64,000 nucleotides of DNA from Dyadobacter sp. CY347 (GTDB taxonomy: Bacteria > Bacteroidota > Bacteroidia > Cytophagales > Spirosomataceae). This document shows positions 45,040 through 55,438 of this stretch, in pieces. The stretch is taken from contig NZ_JAKFFT010000002.1 in the NCBI RefSeq assembly GCF_021502655.1, forward strand, positions 124,001-188,000, written 5' to 3'. Position numbers and translations under genes: made by a program. Position 1 is the first letter of the stretch. Every line of letters begins with the position of its first letter. The notes under the pieces were generated by a model, which worked only from the letters and a program-made list of their open reading frames with translations, was not told the origin of the DNA and ran no database searches.

Positions 45040-46827
45040 ATGAAAAATATTGTCTTTGCGATTTTCGCAGGCATTCTGGTTTTTGTGCTCAATTCCTGCA
45101 CATCTGAAAAACCGCCGCACGAAAAAATCTATGCGGATTTTAATGCAGACCTGGATTCATTGATCGTGATGAATGATGGTTTTTTGGAAAAAATAAGATC
45201 AAAGCCGGGCGTGAAAACTTTGCAGGAGGATTTCCTGAAACTCCGGCTGCAATTCAAAAAAACAGAAGCATTTGCTGAATATTTTTTCCCTACTACGGTC
45301 AGAATGATCAATGGCGCGCCATTGGACGAGATTGAGGATGAGGAGAATGCGGTTTTTGAGCCGGGTGGGTTGCAGGTTATCGAAGAGCTCATTTACACAG
45401 ATGAACCTGTGAACCAGGAAGAACTGGTGCGTCATGCGCGCAAGATGCAGGTGAATGTCAAACGGATCAAGATGTTATGGGTGGACATTCGCATTACCGA
45501 CTCGCATGTGATGGATGCGCTGCGGCTCGAAATGTTTCGGCTGATCAGTCTGGGCATTTCCGGGTTTGATACGCCGGCTTCGGGCAATGCACTCGCGGAG
45601 AGTGCGGTTGTTTTAAAATCTTTTCAACATTATACACAAGCATACAAAGATCAATTGCCTGAATTTGCGAAACTGGACGGCCTTACCAGGGCTGCAATTG
45701 CGTTTTTAGGCCAAAATAGGGATTTCAATGCGTTTGACCGCTCAATATTTATTGCCGATTATGTCAATCCGTTATGCCGGTCGCTGCATAAAAACCAGGA
45801 ACTGGCGGCCATCCCGTTTATGAATGGACGGAAGCTTCTGAACGGGAATGTGGCCACGATTTTTGATAAAAATGCATTTAATCCCGAAGCGCTTTTACCC
45901 GATTCGAAGTTCAATGCGACAGCGGACCGGGTTGCGCTGGGCAGGACATTGTTTTACGATAGCAGGATTTCAGGCAATGGAAAAACCAATTGCGGCTCGT
46001 GTCACCAGCCCGGTAAGGCCTATGCGGATGGCTTGAAAACCAGCAAAGGGTTTGATAATAAGTTCGTTGACCGCAATGCGCCTTCCATTATGTATGCCTC
46101 TTTGCAGCAAGCCCTTTTTTACGACTTGCGTGCGCCATCGCTGGAAGATCAGGCCGCGGACGTGATCCATAACAAGCTGGAAATGCATGGTTCTATGGAC
46201 GACGTGGCCAAACTGGTGGCGACGGATGAATCTTACAAACGGGATTTCAAAAAAGCTTATCCCGAGCTGGATTCCATCAGCCCGGTTTACATTCAAAATG
46301 CGCTGGCGTCTTTCGTCCGGTCATTAAACCCTTTCAATTCGCCCTTTGATAAATATATGCGGGGTGATAAAAAAGTGCTTACTGATGATCAGGTGAAGGG
46401 TTTTAATGTTTTTATGGGCAAAGCCAAATGCGGGACCTGTCATTTCGTGCCGTTATTCAATGGGACCGTTCCACCCGATTTCCAGCGGACAGAATCGGAA
46501 GTTTTGGGGGTGACTGTTCATGCAGATTGGAAAAATCCTGTGCTGGACAAAGATCCGGGCAGAGGCGTGCACGACCAGTTTCCACAATGGAAAAATGCAT
46601 TTAAAACGAGTTCCGTCCGAAATATTGCCAAAACGGCTCCCTACATGCACAATGGGGCTTTTGCTACCATGCAGGAAGTGATGGAGTTTTACAATGAGGG
46701 TGGGGGAGCCGGTCTGGGACTCGATGTGCCGAACCAGACGCTGGCAGCAGAAAAGCTTAACCTTACGGCAATTGAAATTACGCAGGTAATCTCCTTTATG
46801 GAAGCATTAACCGACGCCCCGGAATGA
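45040..46827 (+). CDS. di-haem cytochrome c peroxidase/MauG-like protein with imelysin-like N-terminal domain
   Basis: 595 residues. A signal peptide with lipobox-like Cys ('LNSCTSE') makes it a probable lipoprotein. Residues 30-280 are helical and resemble imelysin/M75 proteins. The GxHxxE motif appears as GLQVIE (110-115), with Gln for His. Residues 295-590 are a di-haem peroxidase domain with two haem sites, Cys318-Gly-Ser-Cys-His322 and Cys464-Gly-Thr-Cys-His468, and 'TSSVRNIAKTAPYMHNG'. It is predicted to reduce peroxide or oxidise a partner in the periplasm. The PhoX-like lipoprotein gene lies upstream. Its stop abuts the stop of the convergent ABC gene. Confidence 0.88.
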   Translation: MKNIVFAIFAGILVFVLNSCTSEKPPHEKIYADFNADLDSLIVMNDGFLEKIRSKPGVKTLQEDFLKLRLQFKKTEAFAEYFFPTTVRMINGAPLDEIEDEENAVFEPGGLQVIEELIYTDEPVNQEELVRHARKMQVNVKRIKMLWVDIRITDSHVMDALRLEMFRLISLGISGFDTPASGNALAESAVVLKSFQHYTQAYKDQLPEFAKLDGLTRAAIAFLGQNRDFNAFDRSIFIADYVNPLCRSLHKNQELAAIPFMNGRKLLNGNVATIFDKNAFNPEALLPDSKFNATADRVALGRTLFYDSRISGNGKTNCGSCHQPGKAYADGLKTSKGFDNKFVDRNAPSIMYASLQQALFYDLRAPSLEDQAADVIHNKLEMHGSMDDVAKLVATDESYKRDFKKAYPELDSISPVYIQNALASFVRSLNPFNSPFDKYMRGDKKVLTDDQVKGFNVFMGKAKCGTCHFVPLFNGTVPPDFQRTESEVLGVTVHADWKNPVLDKDPGRGVHDQFPQWKNAFKTSSVRNIAKTAPYMHNGAFATMQEVMEFYNEGGGAGLGLDVPNQTLAAEKLNLTAIEITQVISFMEALTDAPE

Positions 46828-48324
46828 TCAGGCGATCACTTTTCCCTTATCCAACCGCAATGTTTTCGTGACGCAGCCTGGGATTTCATGCGGGTAATGT
46901 GAAACGTAAATCAATGTTCGCTCGGGTGTGTCGCAAATGGCATCGACCACGGCTTTGAAATATTCAATGGCATTCGCATCTAGCCCCTGGCAAGGTTCGT
47001 CTAGAATCAGCAGAGGCGGATTTTTGACCAATGCACGCGCCAGCAAAACCATGCGCTGCTGCCCTTTGGAAAGCTCTGAAAATTTCTTTTCGATCAAATG
47101 GCCGACATGCAAGAGCGCTGCCACTTCATACACCTTATCAATTTGCTGTTCGGACAATTTTTTGAAAAAAACACCCGTTGCGTCAAAGAAGCCCGAGGCG
47201 ATGGTTTTGAAAACAGACGTGTCCCGCGGAAAATAGAGATGCAGTTCAGGAGAAACGTGCCCGATCTTTTGCTTGATATCCCAGATAGAAGCGCCTGATC
47301 CGCCTCTTTTTGTATCAAACAAATCAAAATCATTGGCAAAGCGCTGTGGGTTATCAGCAGTAATAATGCTCAGCAATGTTGATTTCCCTGAACCATTAGG
47401 GCCGGAAAGCGCCCATTTTTCTCCTTTTTCAATTTTCCAATTGACCTGATCCAAAATAAGCTGATCGTGATAACGGACCGTGATGTTCCTGAGATCAATT
47501 GCATTTTCAAAATCTATATGCGCAGGATAACCGAAGCTGGCGAGCTTTTCAGGATCGGGCTTGGGGTTATGGTGCTGCCCTGCGAACCCCGCTTTATATT
47601 CGTCTATATTGAAAGTGCCTGCAATGTGGCCTGCATTCAGTTCAAGAACGTGCGTGATGCAGGGTGGAATTTCAGTTGCCGTTGTTGCCATGATAATGGT
47701 TACTCCGGATGATGCCAGCTCGCTCAAGGCATTGCGAAGCACCTCTCTCGAATGCACATCCAGGCCGCTGAATGCATTGTCGAGGATCAGTATCTTGGGT
47801 TTTTTAAGTAAGGATTTAGCCAGAAGCATCCGCCGCGTTTCTCCGTTTGATAATGTTACAAAAGGATGATTAAGTAAGTGGGTGATGGACAGCAGATCAG
47901 AAATTTCATTCAGTTCCGACTCGCTAACCTTCGCCGGTCCCAGCGTAACAGAATTCTCATTCACCGTTCCCACTGGCTTTAACTGATCGGTGAGAATCGC
48001 CCTTACCGATGGCGCGCGCTCGCTTTCATATGCGTGGAAACGCTGCTGGTAATATTCTGCGCCGGCACTTACAATGCGGTTGAACGAATAATCATTGGAA
48101 ACCAGCTCAATGGCTTGCCTCAACGGCGCTTGCAGATCATAGGTAACCTGCCCTTTGGAAACCGGCCACCTCCCGGCCACAACATCAAGCAAAATCGTTT
48201 TCCCCGAACCATTCGGCCCAATCACCGCCCAATGCATTCCGGGTTCAATGTTCCAGTCAATATCAGATAAAACAGTAGTATCGTATTTACGGGCAGAAAC
48301 GCCCAAAAGAGAAACAAGTGCCAT
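46828..48324 (-). CDS. tandem ABC ATPase (ModF-like), soluble
   Basis: 498 residues with two ABC domains and no membrane segments. Domain 1: Walker A GPNGSGKT, signature 'LSNGETRR', Walker B 'ILILDNAF'. Domain 2: Walker A GPNGSGKS, signature 'LSKGQQRM', Walker B 'LLILDEPC'. The catalytic Glu after Walker B is replaced by Asn in domain 1, so only one site may hydrolyse ATP normally. Twin ABC proteins like ModF/PhrA are linked to molybdate handling or photorepair by name only. The true role is unknown, and no transporter genes adjoin. Confidence 0.85.
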   Translation of the reverse strand: MALVSLLGVSARKYDTTVLSDIDWNIEPGMHWAVIGPNGSGKTILLDVVAGRWPVSKGQVTYDLQAPLRQAIELVSNDYSFNRIVSAGAEYYQQRFHAYESERAPSVRAILTDQLKPVGTVNENSVTLGPAKVSESELNEISDLLSITHLLNHPFVTLSNGETRRMLLAKSLLKKPKILILDNAFSGLDVHSREVLRNALSELASSGVTIIMATTATEIPPCITHVLELNAGHIAGTFNIDEYKAGFAGQHHNPKPDPEKLASFGYPAHIDFENAIDLRNITVRYHDQLILDQVNWKIEKGEKWALSGPNGSGKSTLLSIITADNPQRFANDFDLFDTKRGGSGASIWDIKQKIGHVSPELHLYFPRDTSVFKTIASGFFDATGVFFKKLSEQQIDKVYEVAALLHVGHLIEKKFSELSKGQQRMVLLARALVKNPPLLILDEPCQGLDANAIEYFKAVVDAICDTPERTLIYVSHYPHEIPGCVTKTLRLDKGKVIA

Positions 48325-48450
48325 GTAAACGCCAAATCAATGAGCGGGCAAAGATAGTAGTTCGGCGTTTAAGCGAGGATATTTGAAGGGAACTAAGTTG
48401 CGAATCGAGCATTGTTTAAATACTCGATTTTGCAACGTGTGGTAAATTCC

Positions 48451-49002
48451 TTAATGATAAACTTCCAGATTGAGCTGCTTGATCAATGCGCTTGTGAAGG
48501 CGGAGAGGTCGTCGGTTGTGCGACTGGTGATGAGGCCGTTGTCGGTTACTACTTCCTGGTCTACCCATCTTGCTCCTGCATTTTCCAGGTCCTGCCGGAT
48601 GGAAGCGTAGGAGGTGATTATGCGGCCTAAAACTACATCAGCATCAATCAGGATCTGGGGGCCATGGCAAATGGCTGCGACTGGCTTGGCAGATGCAAAG
48701 AAAGATTTTACGAAATCAATAGCCCGGCTGTTCATTCTTAGCGCATTCATTCCCAGCACGCCGCCGGGCAAAAGCAATGCATCATAATAATCTGCCCGTG
48801 CCAGTGTAAGCGGCACGTCAACATTATGCTTTTCACCCCAGTCAAGATGACTCCATCCTCTAACCGCATTTTTGTTAGGGGATATGAGATGAGTTGTTGC
48901 CCCCTTTTGATTTAGGACTTTTCTGGGGCCGGTCATTTCAACCTGCTCAAATCCATCCGCCACCAGAATAGCAACTTTGATAGAATTTAATGACTGTTCC
49001 AC
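48451..49002 (-). CDS. DJ-1/PfpI family protein (PfpI/YhbO type)
   Basis: 183 residues. The nucleophile elbow 'AAICHGPQIL' gives the catalytic Cys-His. 'YDALLLPGG' and 'DGFEQVEMTGPRKVL' supply the Glu and oxyanion region. Members are called proteases, deglycases or glyoxalases, and which activity applies is unsettled. A hairpin of 12 paired bases lies after it (48397-48436). A second, larger DJ-1/PfpI protein is encoded at 54695-55375. Confidence 0.88.
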   Translation of the reverse strand: MEQSLNSIKVAILVADGFEQVEMTGPRKVLNQKGATTHLISPNKNAVRGWSHLDWGEKHNVDVPLTLARADYYDALLLPGGVLGMNALRMNSRAIDFVKSFFASAKPVAAICHGPQILIDADVVLGRIITSYASIRQDLENAGARWVDQEVVTDNGLITSRTTDDLSAFTSALIKQLNLEVYH

Positions 49003-49159
49003 GGGATTTGTGTAGAATTAAAGGGTTAGATTATTTAGATATAAAATTGTACAAAAATTATGCCAAAATGCGATTGTGGTTCCGTAGTGCATTTCTTGAT
49101 TTAAATGTTGCCCCTATGTAACCAGTGTGGTGTACGCGTTGAAAAAGTGGGGCACGTTA

Positions 49160-49193
49160 CAAAACAAAGCGAGCGACATTGCTGCCGCTCGCT
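49160..49193 (-). terminator. terminator of clpB
   Basis: On the minus strand, arms 49193-49186 and 49175-49168 pair perfectly over 8 GC-rich bases, with a 10-nt loop. A T-rich tract (TTGTTTTG) follows. It begins 22 bases after the clpB stop codon. Confidence 0.8.
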
Positions 49194-49215
49194 CTAATAT
49201 TAATATTTCAAGAAA

Positions 49216-51819
49216 TTAAAGCTCAACATTACCTACATTTTCAAAGATCAGATCACCTTGCGAATTGAGCTCCATCATAATGACGGAGTCTTTGGCAACC
49301 TGTCCGCTCAATATCCCTTTGGACAACTCATTCAAAATGCGTCTCTGCATGATCCGTTTCAAAGGCCGTGCACCAAAAGCTGGGTCAAATCCATCCTCAC
49401 CCAGTTTGGTAAGCGCTTCGTCGGTGGCATCGAGGGTAATTCCCTGTTCTTGCAGCATCTTCTGAATCCCTTTGAACTGAATATCCACAATCTTGCGAAT
49501 GTTTTTCTGCGTAAGGGGCTCGAAAAGCACAATTTCATCGATCCGGTTCAAAAACTCAGGTCTTACTGATGCTTTCAACAGGTCCAGGACCGCCTGTTTG
49601 GCTTCCTCCACAACCAATGTATGGTTCCAGCCCTCATCCTCAGCAAATTTCTCCTGGATAATGTGGCTGCCCATGTTGGAAGTCATGATAATGATCGTGT
49701 TCTTGAAATTCGCAACACGTCCTTTGTTATCCGTCAGACGGCCTTCGTCCAACACTTGCAGCAGAATGTTCCAGACATCCGGATGGCCTTTTTCAATTTC
49801 ATCCAGCAAGATCACGCTGTAAGGTTTACGACGAACGGCCTCGGTCAATTGTCCGCCTTCATCGTAGCCCACGTATCCCGGAGGCGCACCCACCAGCCTG
49901 CTTACAGAGTGCCGCTCCTGATATTCGCTCATATCAATCCGTACGATCGCATTTTCGTCGTTGAACAAATATTCGGCAAGCGTTTTAGCCAGTTCTGTCT
50001 TACCTACACCCGTTGGTCCCAAGAAAAGGAAGCTTCCGATAGGGCGTTTCGCATCCTGCAAACCAGCCCGGCTCCGCCTGACAGCATCGGCAACCAGTTC
50101 AATGGCTTCGTCCTGTCCCGCAACGCGGTGGTGCAAATGATCTTCAAGCTGCAAAAGTTTTTCCCTGTCGCTTTGCAGCATTTTGCTTACCGGAATGCCT
50201 GTCCATTTTGCAACTACTTCTGCAATGTCCTCAGGCGTGATTTCCTCCTGCATTAAGCTCTCGGCGTTTTCGGATTGCTGCAATTGCGTCAACTTGTTTT
50301 GCACTTCCGGAATGCGTCCGTAACGGATTTCCGCTACTTTGCCAAAGTCACCCGAACGTTCGGCCTGTTCGGCTTCAAGGCGCAGCTGTTCGCTTTGCTC
50401 CTTCAATGTGCGGACTTCGTTGACTTTTCCTTTTTCATTTTCCCACTGGGCTTTCAAAGTGTTGCGCTCCTCGCTGAGGTCTGCAATTTCTCTGTTCAGC
50501 ACGGTTTCTTTGTCTTTGTTGTTCTCACGGCGGATTGCTTCGCGCTCGATTTCGAGCTGCATAATGCGGCGGTTCAGTTCGTCGAGCTCTTCGGGAACGC
50601 TGTCCATTTCGAGCCTTAACTTCGAAGCTGCCTCGTCCATTAAGTCAATGGCCTTATCGGGCAGGAAACGATCGCTGATGTAACGGTTCGATAATTCGAC
50701 GGCTGCAATAACCGCATCATCCTGAATCCGCACGCCGTGGTGCAATTCGTATTTCTCCTTAATCCCCCGAAGAATGCTGATCGCATCAGGAATATCCGGC
50801 TCGTCGACCATTACAGCCTGGAAACGACGTTCCAGAGCTTTGTCTTTCTCCATATATTTCTGATATTCCTTCAAAGTGGTCGCACCAATTGCGTGCAATT
50901 CACCACGGGCAAGCGCAGGTTTCAGCAGGTTAGCAGCGTCCATAGCACTTTCGCCGCCCCCGCCCGCACCGATCAATGTGTGGATTTCGTCAATGAAGAG
51001 AATGATCTCGCCTTCTGAATCGGTCACTTCTTTGATAACTGCTTTCAGACGTTCTTCAAACTCGCCCTTATATTTCGCACCAGCGATCAGAAGTCCCATA
51101 TCGAGGGAAACAATGATCTTTGATTTCAGATTTTCAGGAATGTCTCCTTGTACAATCCGTTGCGCCAGACCTTCCACGATCGCGGTTTTACCCACGCCGG
51201 GTTCGCCCAGCAAGATCGGATTGTTTTTTGTTCTCCGGCTCAAAATCTGCAAAACACGACGTATTTCCTCGTCCCTGCCTATAACCGGGTCGATTTTACC
51301 GGCTTTCGCCAGTTCATTTAGATTTTTGCTGTATCGTTCCAGTGAGCGATATTTAGCTTCTGCATTTTGATCTTTCACGGGATTGTTTTTACCTCTGAGT
51401 TCTTTGATTGCGTTAATCAGGTCTTTTTCCTTGAAACCAACTTCCTTCATGAGCGTCGCGGTGGCGTCTTTTCCAGCCAGGATACCCAGGATGAGGAGTT
51501 CAATGCTTATGAATTCGTCGTTAAATTCTTTGGTGAAATTTTGGGCTTTGGCGCTTGCCGCAGCCATATCATTGCCCAGGTAAGGCTGGCCGCCGCTTAC
51601 ACGCGGATATCCTTCCAATATCTTTTCCAGACGGTTGTTCAAAATGTCCGGGCTTATCTTGAGCTTATTAAGCAGAAATAACGAAGTGTCAGGGTCTTCT
51701 TCCAGAATTGATTTCAGGACATGACCCGTTTCGATGGCCTGTTGCTGGTTGCCCTGGGCCATTTGCGCAGCATGTTGTATAATCTCCTGCGCCTTAATTG
51801 TATATTGGTTGAAGTTCAT
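49216..51819 (-). CDS. clpB: ATP-dependent disaggregase ClpB
   Basis: 867 residues: the Clp N-domain (1-145), AAA1 with Walker A GEPGVGKT (205-212), the coiled-coil M-domain (about 405-530), and AAA2 with Walker A GPTGVGKT (601-608) and '[19 protein letters not shown]'-like sequence. With DnaK it rescues aggregated proteins. No alternative internal start is evident. No CIRCE-like or heat-shock sigma element can be seen in the 113 bases upstream. A terminator follows. Confidence 0.98.
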   Translation of the reverse strand: MNFNQYTIKAQEIIQHAAQMAQGNQQQAIETGHVLKSILEEDPDTSLFLLNKLKISPDILNNRLEKILEGYPRVSGGQPYLGNDMAAASAKAQNFTKEFNDEFISIELLILGILAGKDATATLMKEVGFKEKDLINAIKELRGKNNPVKDQNAEAKYRSLERYSKNLNELAKAGKIDPVIGRDEEIRRVLQILSRRTKNNPILLGEPGVGKTAIVEGLAQRIVQGDIPENLKSKIIVSLDMGLLIAGAKYKGEFEERLKAVIKEVTDSEGEIILFIDEIHTLIGAGGGGESAMDAANLLKPALARGELHAIGATTLKEYQKYMEKDKALERRFQAVMVDEPDIPDAISILRGIKEKYELHHGVRIQDDAVIAAVELSNRYISDRFLPDKAIDLMDEAASKLRLEMDSVPEELDELNRRIMQLEIEREAIRRENNKDKETVLNREIADLSEERNTLKAQWENEKGKVNEVRTLKEQSEQLRLEAEQAERSGDFGKVAEIRYGRIPEVQNKLTQLQQSENAESLMQEEITPEDIAEVVAKWTGIPVSKMLQSDREKLLQLEDHLHHRVAGQDEAIELVADAVRRSRAGLQDAKRPIGSFLFLGPTGVGKTELAKTLAEYLFNDENAIVRIDMSEYQERHSVSRLVGAPPGYVGYDEGGQLTEAVRRKPYSVILLDEIEKGHPDVWNILLQVLDEGRLTDNKGRVANFKNTIIIMTSNMGSHIIQEKFAEDEGWNHTLVVEEAKQAVLDLLKASVRPEFLNRIDEIVLFEPLTQKNIRKIVDIQFKGIQKMLQEQGITLDATDEALTKLGEDGFDPAFGARPLKRIMQRRILNELSKGILSGQVAKDSVIMMELNSQGDLIFENVGNVEL

Positions 51820-51932
51820 GGAGATGATTGCTTTGTTTACATCACTCCATGAAAATCATATGCCTGATCAGAAAGCCTGAAATTTTGGCATTAAAAAAAA
51901 AGAATTGAGCTTATTCAGGACATAATGTCTTG

Positions 51933-53162
51933 TTACAAGTCCATTTGTGTCTTCAACAGATCTTCCAGCGTTTCCCGTCTTCTGATCAGTCGTGCTTCCG
52001 ATTGGTCTACTAAAACTTCCGCCGGCCTTTCGCGGGCATTGTAATTGGAGCTCATGGTGAGGCCATAAGCGCCTGCATTCAAGAATGCGAGTAAGTCTCC
52101 GGTTTTTACTTCCGGCAAAGTCCGGTCTGTTGCAAACGTGTCTGTTTCGCAGATATAACCCACCACATTATAAACTTTCGGCTCACCCGCAGGATTGGAA
52201 ACATTCAGAATATGATGATAAGATCCGTACATCATAGGGCGGATCAAATGGTTTAATCCGGAATTCACATGCACGAAATTGCGTGCCGGATCTTCTTTTA
52301 CAACGGTTGCATTCACCAGTAAGTAACCGGCTTCACTCACCAGGAATTTGCCTGGCTCGAACCAAAGCTGCAATTCTCTTCCATATTCACTGCAAAACTT
52401 TTTAAACCGCTCGGAAATTTTTCTTCCCAACAAATCCATGTCTGTGATCTCATCTCCGGGCAAGTAGGAAACCTTGAAACCGCCTCCCAGATCGACTATT
52501 TCAAGATCAGGGAAATGTTTGGCTGTTTCAAACAGAATGTCCGCCACTTTCAGGAACGGCTCCGCATCTTTGATGTCTGATCCTGTGTGTTGGTGTAAAC
52601 CAATGATTTTAATGTCATATTTTTTAACAACTTCAAGGATTTGGTCCAGTAACAGCACCGATATGCCGAATTTGGAATCCGCATGCGCCGTCATGATCTT
52701 CGCATGGCCGCCTGCCGCAACATTGGGTTTTATTCTGATCAGGCATGGTTTGGTGTTGCCGTAAGTCTGGCCGAACCATTCCAGTAACGGAATGCTGTCC
52801 ACATTAACGATCGCGCCCGCATCCACAGCCTGCCTTACTTCTTCAAATGGAACCCCGCTTGGTGTGAATGTAACCTGGTTTGCAGTATAGCCAGCCATTA
52901 AACCCATTTCCAGCTCCCCCGGCGACACCACATCCAGTTCCACTCCAATTTCACGCATTAAGCGCAAAATAGACAGGTTTGTATTGGCCTTGCAAGCATA
53001 TTTGATCTTCATATTAATGCCGGGAAACGCATGCTGCAATTCCTGCACTTTGCGTCGGATCGTCGCGCCGTCGTAGACGTAAAGCGGACTGCCGAATTTC
53101 TCAGTTAACTGATGCGGATCAATGTTTTGTATCGAATATGAATGCTGATCGGAGAGTTGCAT
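51933..53162 (-). CDS. lysA: diaminopimelate decarboxylase
   Basis: 409 residues of the fold-III PLP decarboxylase family. The PLP Lys58 lies in 'YACKANTN', the phosphate-binding 'DLGGGFKVSY' and the 'EPGKFLV' and 'CETDTFA' substrate-site motifs are present. It converts meso-diaminopimelate to lysine. It follows pyrF by 53 bases on the same strand, so co-transcription is likely. The downstream stretch 51890-51930 has a weak hairpin before a run of nine T on the minus strand. Confidence 0.95.
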   Translation of the reverse strand: MQLSDQHSYSIQNIDPHQLTEKFGSPLYVYDGATIRRKVQELQHAFPGINMKIKYACKANTNLSILRLMREIGVELDVVSPGELEMGLMAGYTANQVTFTPSGVPFEEVRQAVDAGAIVNVDSIPLLEWFGQTYGNTKPCLIRIKPNVAAGGHAKIMTAHADSKFGISVLLLDQILEVVKKYDIKIIGLHQHTGSDIKDAEPFLKVADILFETAKHFPDLEIVDLGGGFKVSYLPGDEITDMDLLGRKISERFKKFCSEYGRELQLWFEPGKFLVSEAGYLLVNATVVKEDPARNFVHVNSGLNHLIRPMMYGSYHHILNVSNPAGEPKVYNVVGYICETDTFATDRTLPEVKTGDLLAFLNAGAYGLTMSSNYNARERPAEVLVDQSEARLIRRRETLEDLLKTQMDL

Positions 53163-53215
53163 GGAGCAATGTAATGGATTGAAAACTGGAAGATTAATGT
53201 TGTAATTTTAAGTGC

Positions 53216-54043
53216 TTACTTGCAATATTGGTCGAGATAAGTTGCCATTTCCTGCTGCAAAAGCTGGGCTTCTTTTTTTGCTTTTTGGGCAAAATCAATG
53301 TCATTTCCGGCATAAATAATGCTTCGGGATGCATTCACGAGGAGGCCGCAATGTTTATTCATGCCAAATTTTGAAAGTTCTTCGAGATTTCCGCCCTGCG
53401 CGCCTACGCCGGGAACGAGCAGGAAATGATCGGGGATTATCGTCCTGATCTTTTCAAACTCAGCCGCTTGCGTTGCGCCTACGACGTACATCATACGGTC
53501 GGCACCGGCCCAGGTTTGGGAAGTTCTGAGCACTTGCTCATATAAAGGTGTGCCGTTTATTTCGAGACGCTGAAAGTCGCTGCTGCCCGGATTGGACGTT
53601 AATGCCAGCAGGATAACCCATTTATTTTCAAAATCTAAAAACGGAATGACAGAATCGCTGCCCATGTAAGGCGCGACGGTAACTGCATCAAAATCAAGCC
53701 CGGAGGCCGAAGGATCGAAGAACGTCCTGGCATAAAGGCCGGACGTATTCCCAATGTCGCCGCGCTTTGCGTCCGCAATCGTAAAATGACTTTTTGGAAT
53801 GTATTCAATCGTTTTTTGCAAACTTTCCCAGCCTTTGGAACCCGAAGCTTCGTAAAAGGCGATGTTAGGTTTATAGGAAACACAAAAATCCGCAGTGGCA
53901 TCGATGATCTGTTTGTTGAATTCAAAAACAGGATCCGCGGCTTTGTGCAGATGCGCAGGGATTTTCCTGATATCTGTGTCAAGCCCTATGCACAAATAGG
54001 ATTTTTTCTGGGAAATTTGTTCAAACAGCGCTTCGTAGGTCAT
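53216..54043 (-). CDS. pyrF: orotidine 5'-phosphate decarboxylase, type 2
   Basis: 275 residues, longer than the E. coli type, as in the group 2 enzymes of Bacteroidota and mycobacteria. The active-site Asp91-Ala-Lys93-Arg-Gly-Asp96 motif is intact, with 'LCIGLDTD' at the N-terminus and '[11 protein letters not shown]' at the phosphate site. It makes UMP, the substrate of pyrH in this window. It is divergent from rfbC and upstream of lysA. Confidence 0.96.
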   Translation of the reverse strand: MTYEALFEQISQKKSYLCIGLDTDIRKIPAHLHKAADPVFEFNKQIIDATADFCVSYKPNIAFYEASGSKGWESLQKTIEYIPKSHFTIADAKRGDIGNTSGLYARTFFDPSASGLDFDAVTVAPYMGSDSVIPFLDFENKWVILLALTSNPGSSDFQRLEINGTPLYEQVLRTSQTWAGADRMMYVVGATQAAEFEKIRTIIPDHFLLVPGVGAQGGNLEELSKFGMNKHCGLLVNASRSIIYAGNDIDFAQKAKKEAQLLQQEMATYLDQYCK

Positions 54044-54091
54044 GATTTTGGAAATAATGCGCTGAAATTACAACCTCTATCAATAGATTCA

Positions 54092-54099
54092 TAAATTTG
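54092..54099 (+). promoter_or_regulatory. -7 element before rfbC
   Basis: TAAATTTG fits TAnnTTTG exactly, 47 bases before the ATG. The -33 region has only a partial TTA match. Confidence 0.35.
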
Positions 54100-54146
54100 T
54101 CCCAAGATTAAGACTTACCATTACCAACCAACAGAAATATTATTTT

Positions 54147-54692
54147 ATGCAGATTCGCGAAACTTCCATTGCCGGATTAGTTGAACTTACCCCACGTGTT
54201 TTTCATGATGATCGTGGAATGTTTTTTGAATCTTATAATGAGCAGATATTTAAACAATTGGGTTTGCCAACCAACTTTGTTCAGGATAATCAGTCTTTTT
54301 CGAAAAAAGGCGTGGTAAGAGGGCTTCACTTTCAGAAAGCACCGTTCGCGCAAGGCAAACTGGTCCGCGTTATTTCCGGTAAGGTTCTGGACGTGGCCGT
54401 TGACATTCGCCCTGAATCCCCAACTTTCGGTAAGCATGAAATTTTTGAATTAAGCAGCGAGAAAAACAATATTGCCTACGTTCCGGAAGGTTTTGCGCAC
54501 GGCTTTGTTGCACTGGAAGATTCGATTTTCTCTTATAAATGCACCAATATTTACAACAAGGAATCCGAATCTGGAATTTTGTGGAATGATGAGGACCTGG
54601 CGATCAACTGGGGCGTAGAAAATGCGAATGTGTCTGATAAGGATGCGATTTTACCGACTTTCCGCTCGCTTTTCGGAGACCTGAAAATCTAA
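54147..54692 (+). CDS. rfbC: dTDP-4-dehydrorhamnose 3,5-epimerase
   Basis: 181 residues, a cupin. The catalytic His61 lies in 'VRGLHFQ', and 'DVAVDIRPESPTFG' and 'PEGFAHGFVAL' are diagnostic. It epimerises dTDP-4-keto-6-deoxyglucose in rhamnose synthesis. rfbA, rfbB and rfbD are not nearby, so the gene is unlinked. It ends 2 bases from the stop of the convergent DJ-1/PfpI gene. Confidence 0.95.
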   Translation: MQIRETSIAGLVELTPRVFHDDRGMFFESYNEQIFKQLGLPTNFVQDNQSFSKKGVVRGLHFQKAPFAQGKLVRVISGKVLDVAVDIRPESPTFGKHEIFELSSEKNNIAYVPEGFAHGFVALEDSIFSYKCTNIYNKESESGILWNDEDLAINWGVENANVSDKDAILPTFRSLFGDLKI

Positions 54693-54694
54693 CA

Positions 54695-55375
54695 TTATTT
54701 TTCAAAGAGCTCTTCCAGCGCTTTTGAGGCGACTTTTCTTGCTGAGTTTGGATTCTGGCCAGTGATCAGTCTTTCATCCATTTCAATGAATTCCATAAAA
54801 GGGATCATTGATTTGGTGTAATGTGCGCCGCGCTCTTTCAATTTGTCTTCCAGATAAAACGGCACCTCACTTACAAAGCTCATCAGGGCTTCTTCCACAT
54901 TGGAAAAGCCGGTAACGTATTTATCCTGGATCAGCCAGGAACCGTCAGATAATTTAACATTCAGGAGGCCGCATACGCCGTGGCAAACTGCGGAAACCAT
55001 TCCGTTGCGTTCGTAAACATCCCTGACGATGTTCTGCAAATCTGTATTTTCGGCCAAATCCCACATGGCTCCGTGACCGCCCGCAAAATAAACCAGGCGA
55101 TAATCGGCAGAACGGACCTGGGCAGGGGAAAGCGAATGGTCTAATTTCGACCGGAAGGCTGCATCTTCCCAATATTTTGCATTGCATTCATCTTTCAATT
55201 CCAGACTGCGTTCGTCGATCGGAATTTTTCCACCCAACGGGCTGACAATGTCCATAAGAACCCGCCGTTTGGACATCACATCATAAAAATAAGTCAGTTC
55301 ACTCAGCCATAGACCTGTTTTACCGGCTTTGGTCGGGAATGTTTCATGATTGGTGCAAACGATGAGGACTTTCAT
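54695..55375 (-). CDS. DJ-1/PfpI family protein (Hsp31-like glyoxalase type)
   Basis: 226 residues. The nucleophile elbow is 'SAVCHGVCGLL', with Glu in 'TGLWLSELTYFYD' and 'VYFAGGHGAMWDL' next to it. Length and these motifs match the Hsp31-like subgroup (yeast Hsp31, bacterial class I glyoxalase III) better than PfpI. The likely function is methylglyoxal detoxification or chaperoning. No operon partner: the RR operon upstream ends at its own hairpin. Confidence 0.85.
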   Translation of the reverse strand: MKVLIVCTNHETFPTKAGKTGLWLSELTYFYDVMSKRRVLMDIVSPLGGKIPIDERSLELKDECNAKYWEDAAFRSKLDHSLSPAQVRSADYRLVYFAGGHGAMWDLAENTDLQNIVRDVYERNGMVSAVCHGVCGLLNVKLSDGSWLIQDKYVTGFSNVEEALMSFVSEVPFYLEDKLKERGAHYTKSMIPFMEFIEMDERLITGQNPNSARKVASKALEELFEK

Positions 55376-55438
55376 AAGATCTTACAAAGTTACTGGCTGA
55401 AAGATAAATAAATCACAGGAGTTTCCCAGCTGAAAACG

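Noticed and set aside
49621..50256. A 211-residue plus-strand open frame inside clpB.
   Set aside because: Antisense shadow of a conserved chaperone gene.
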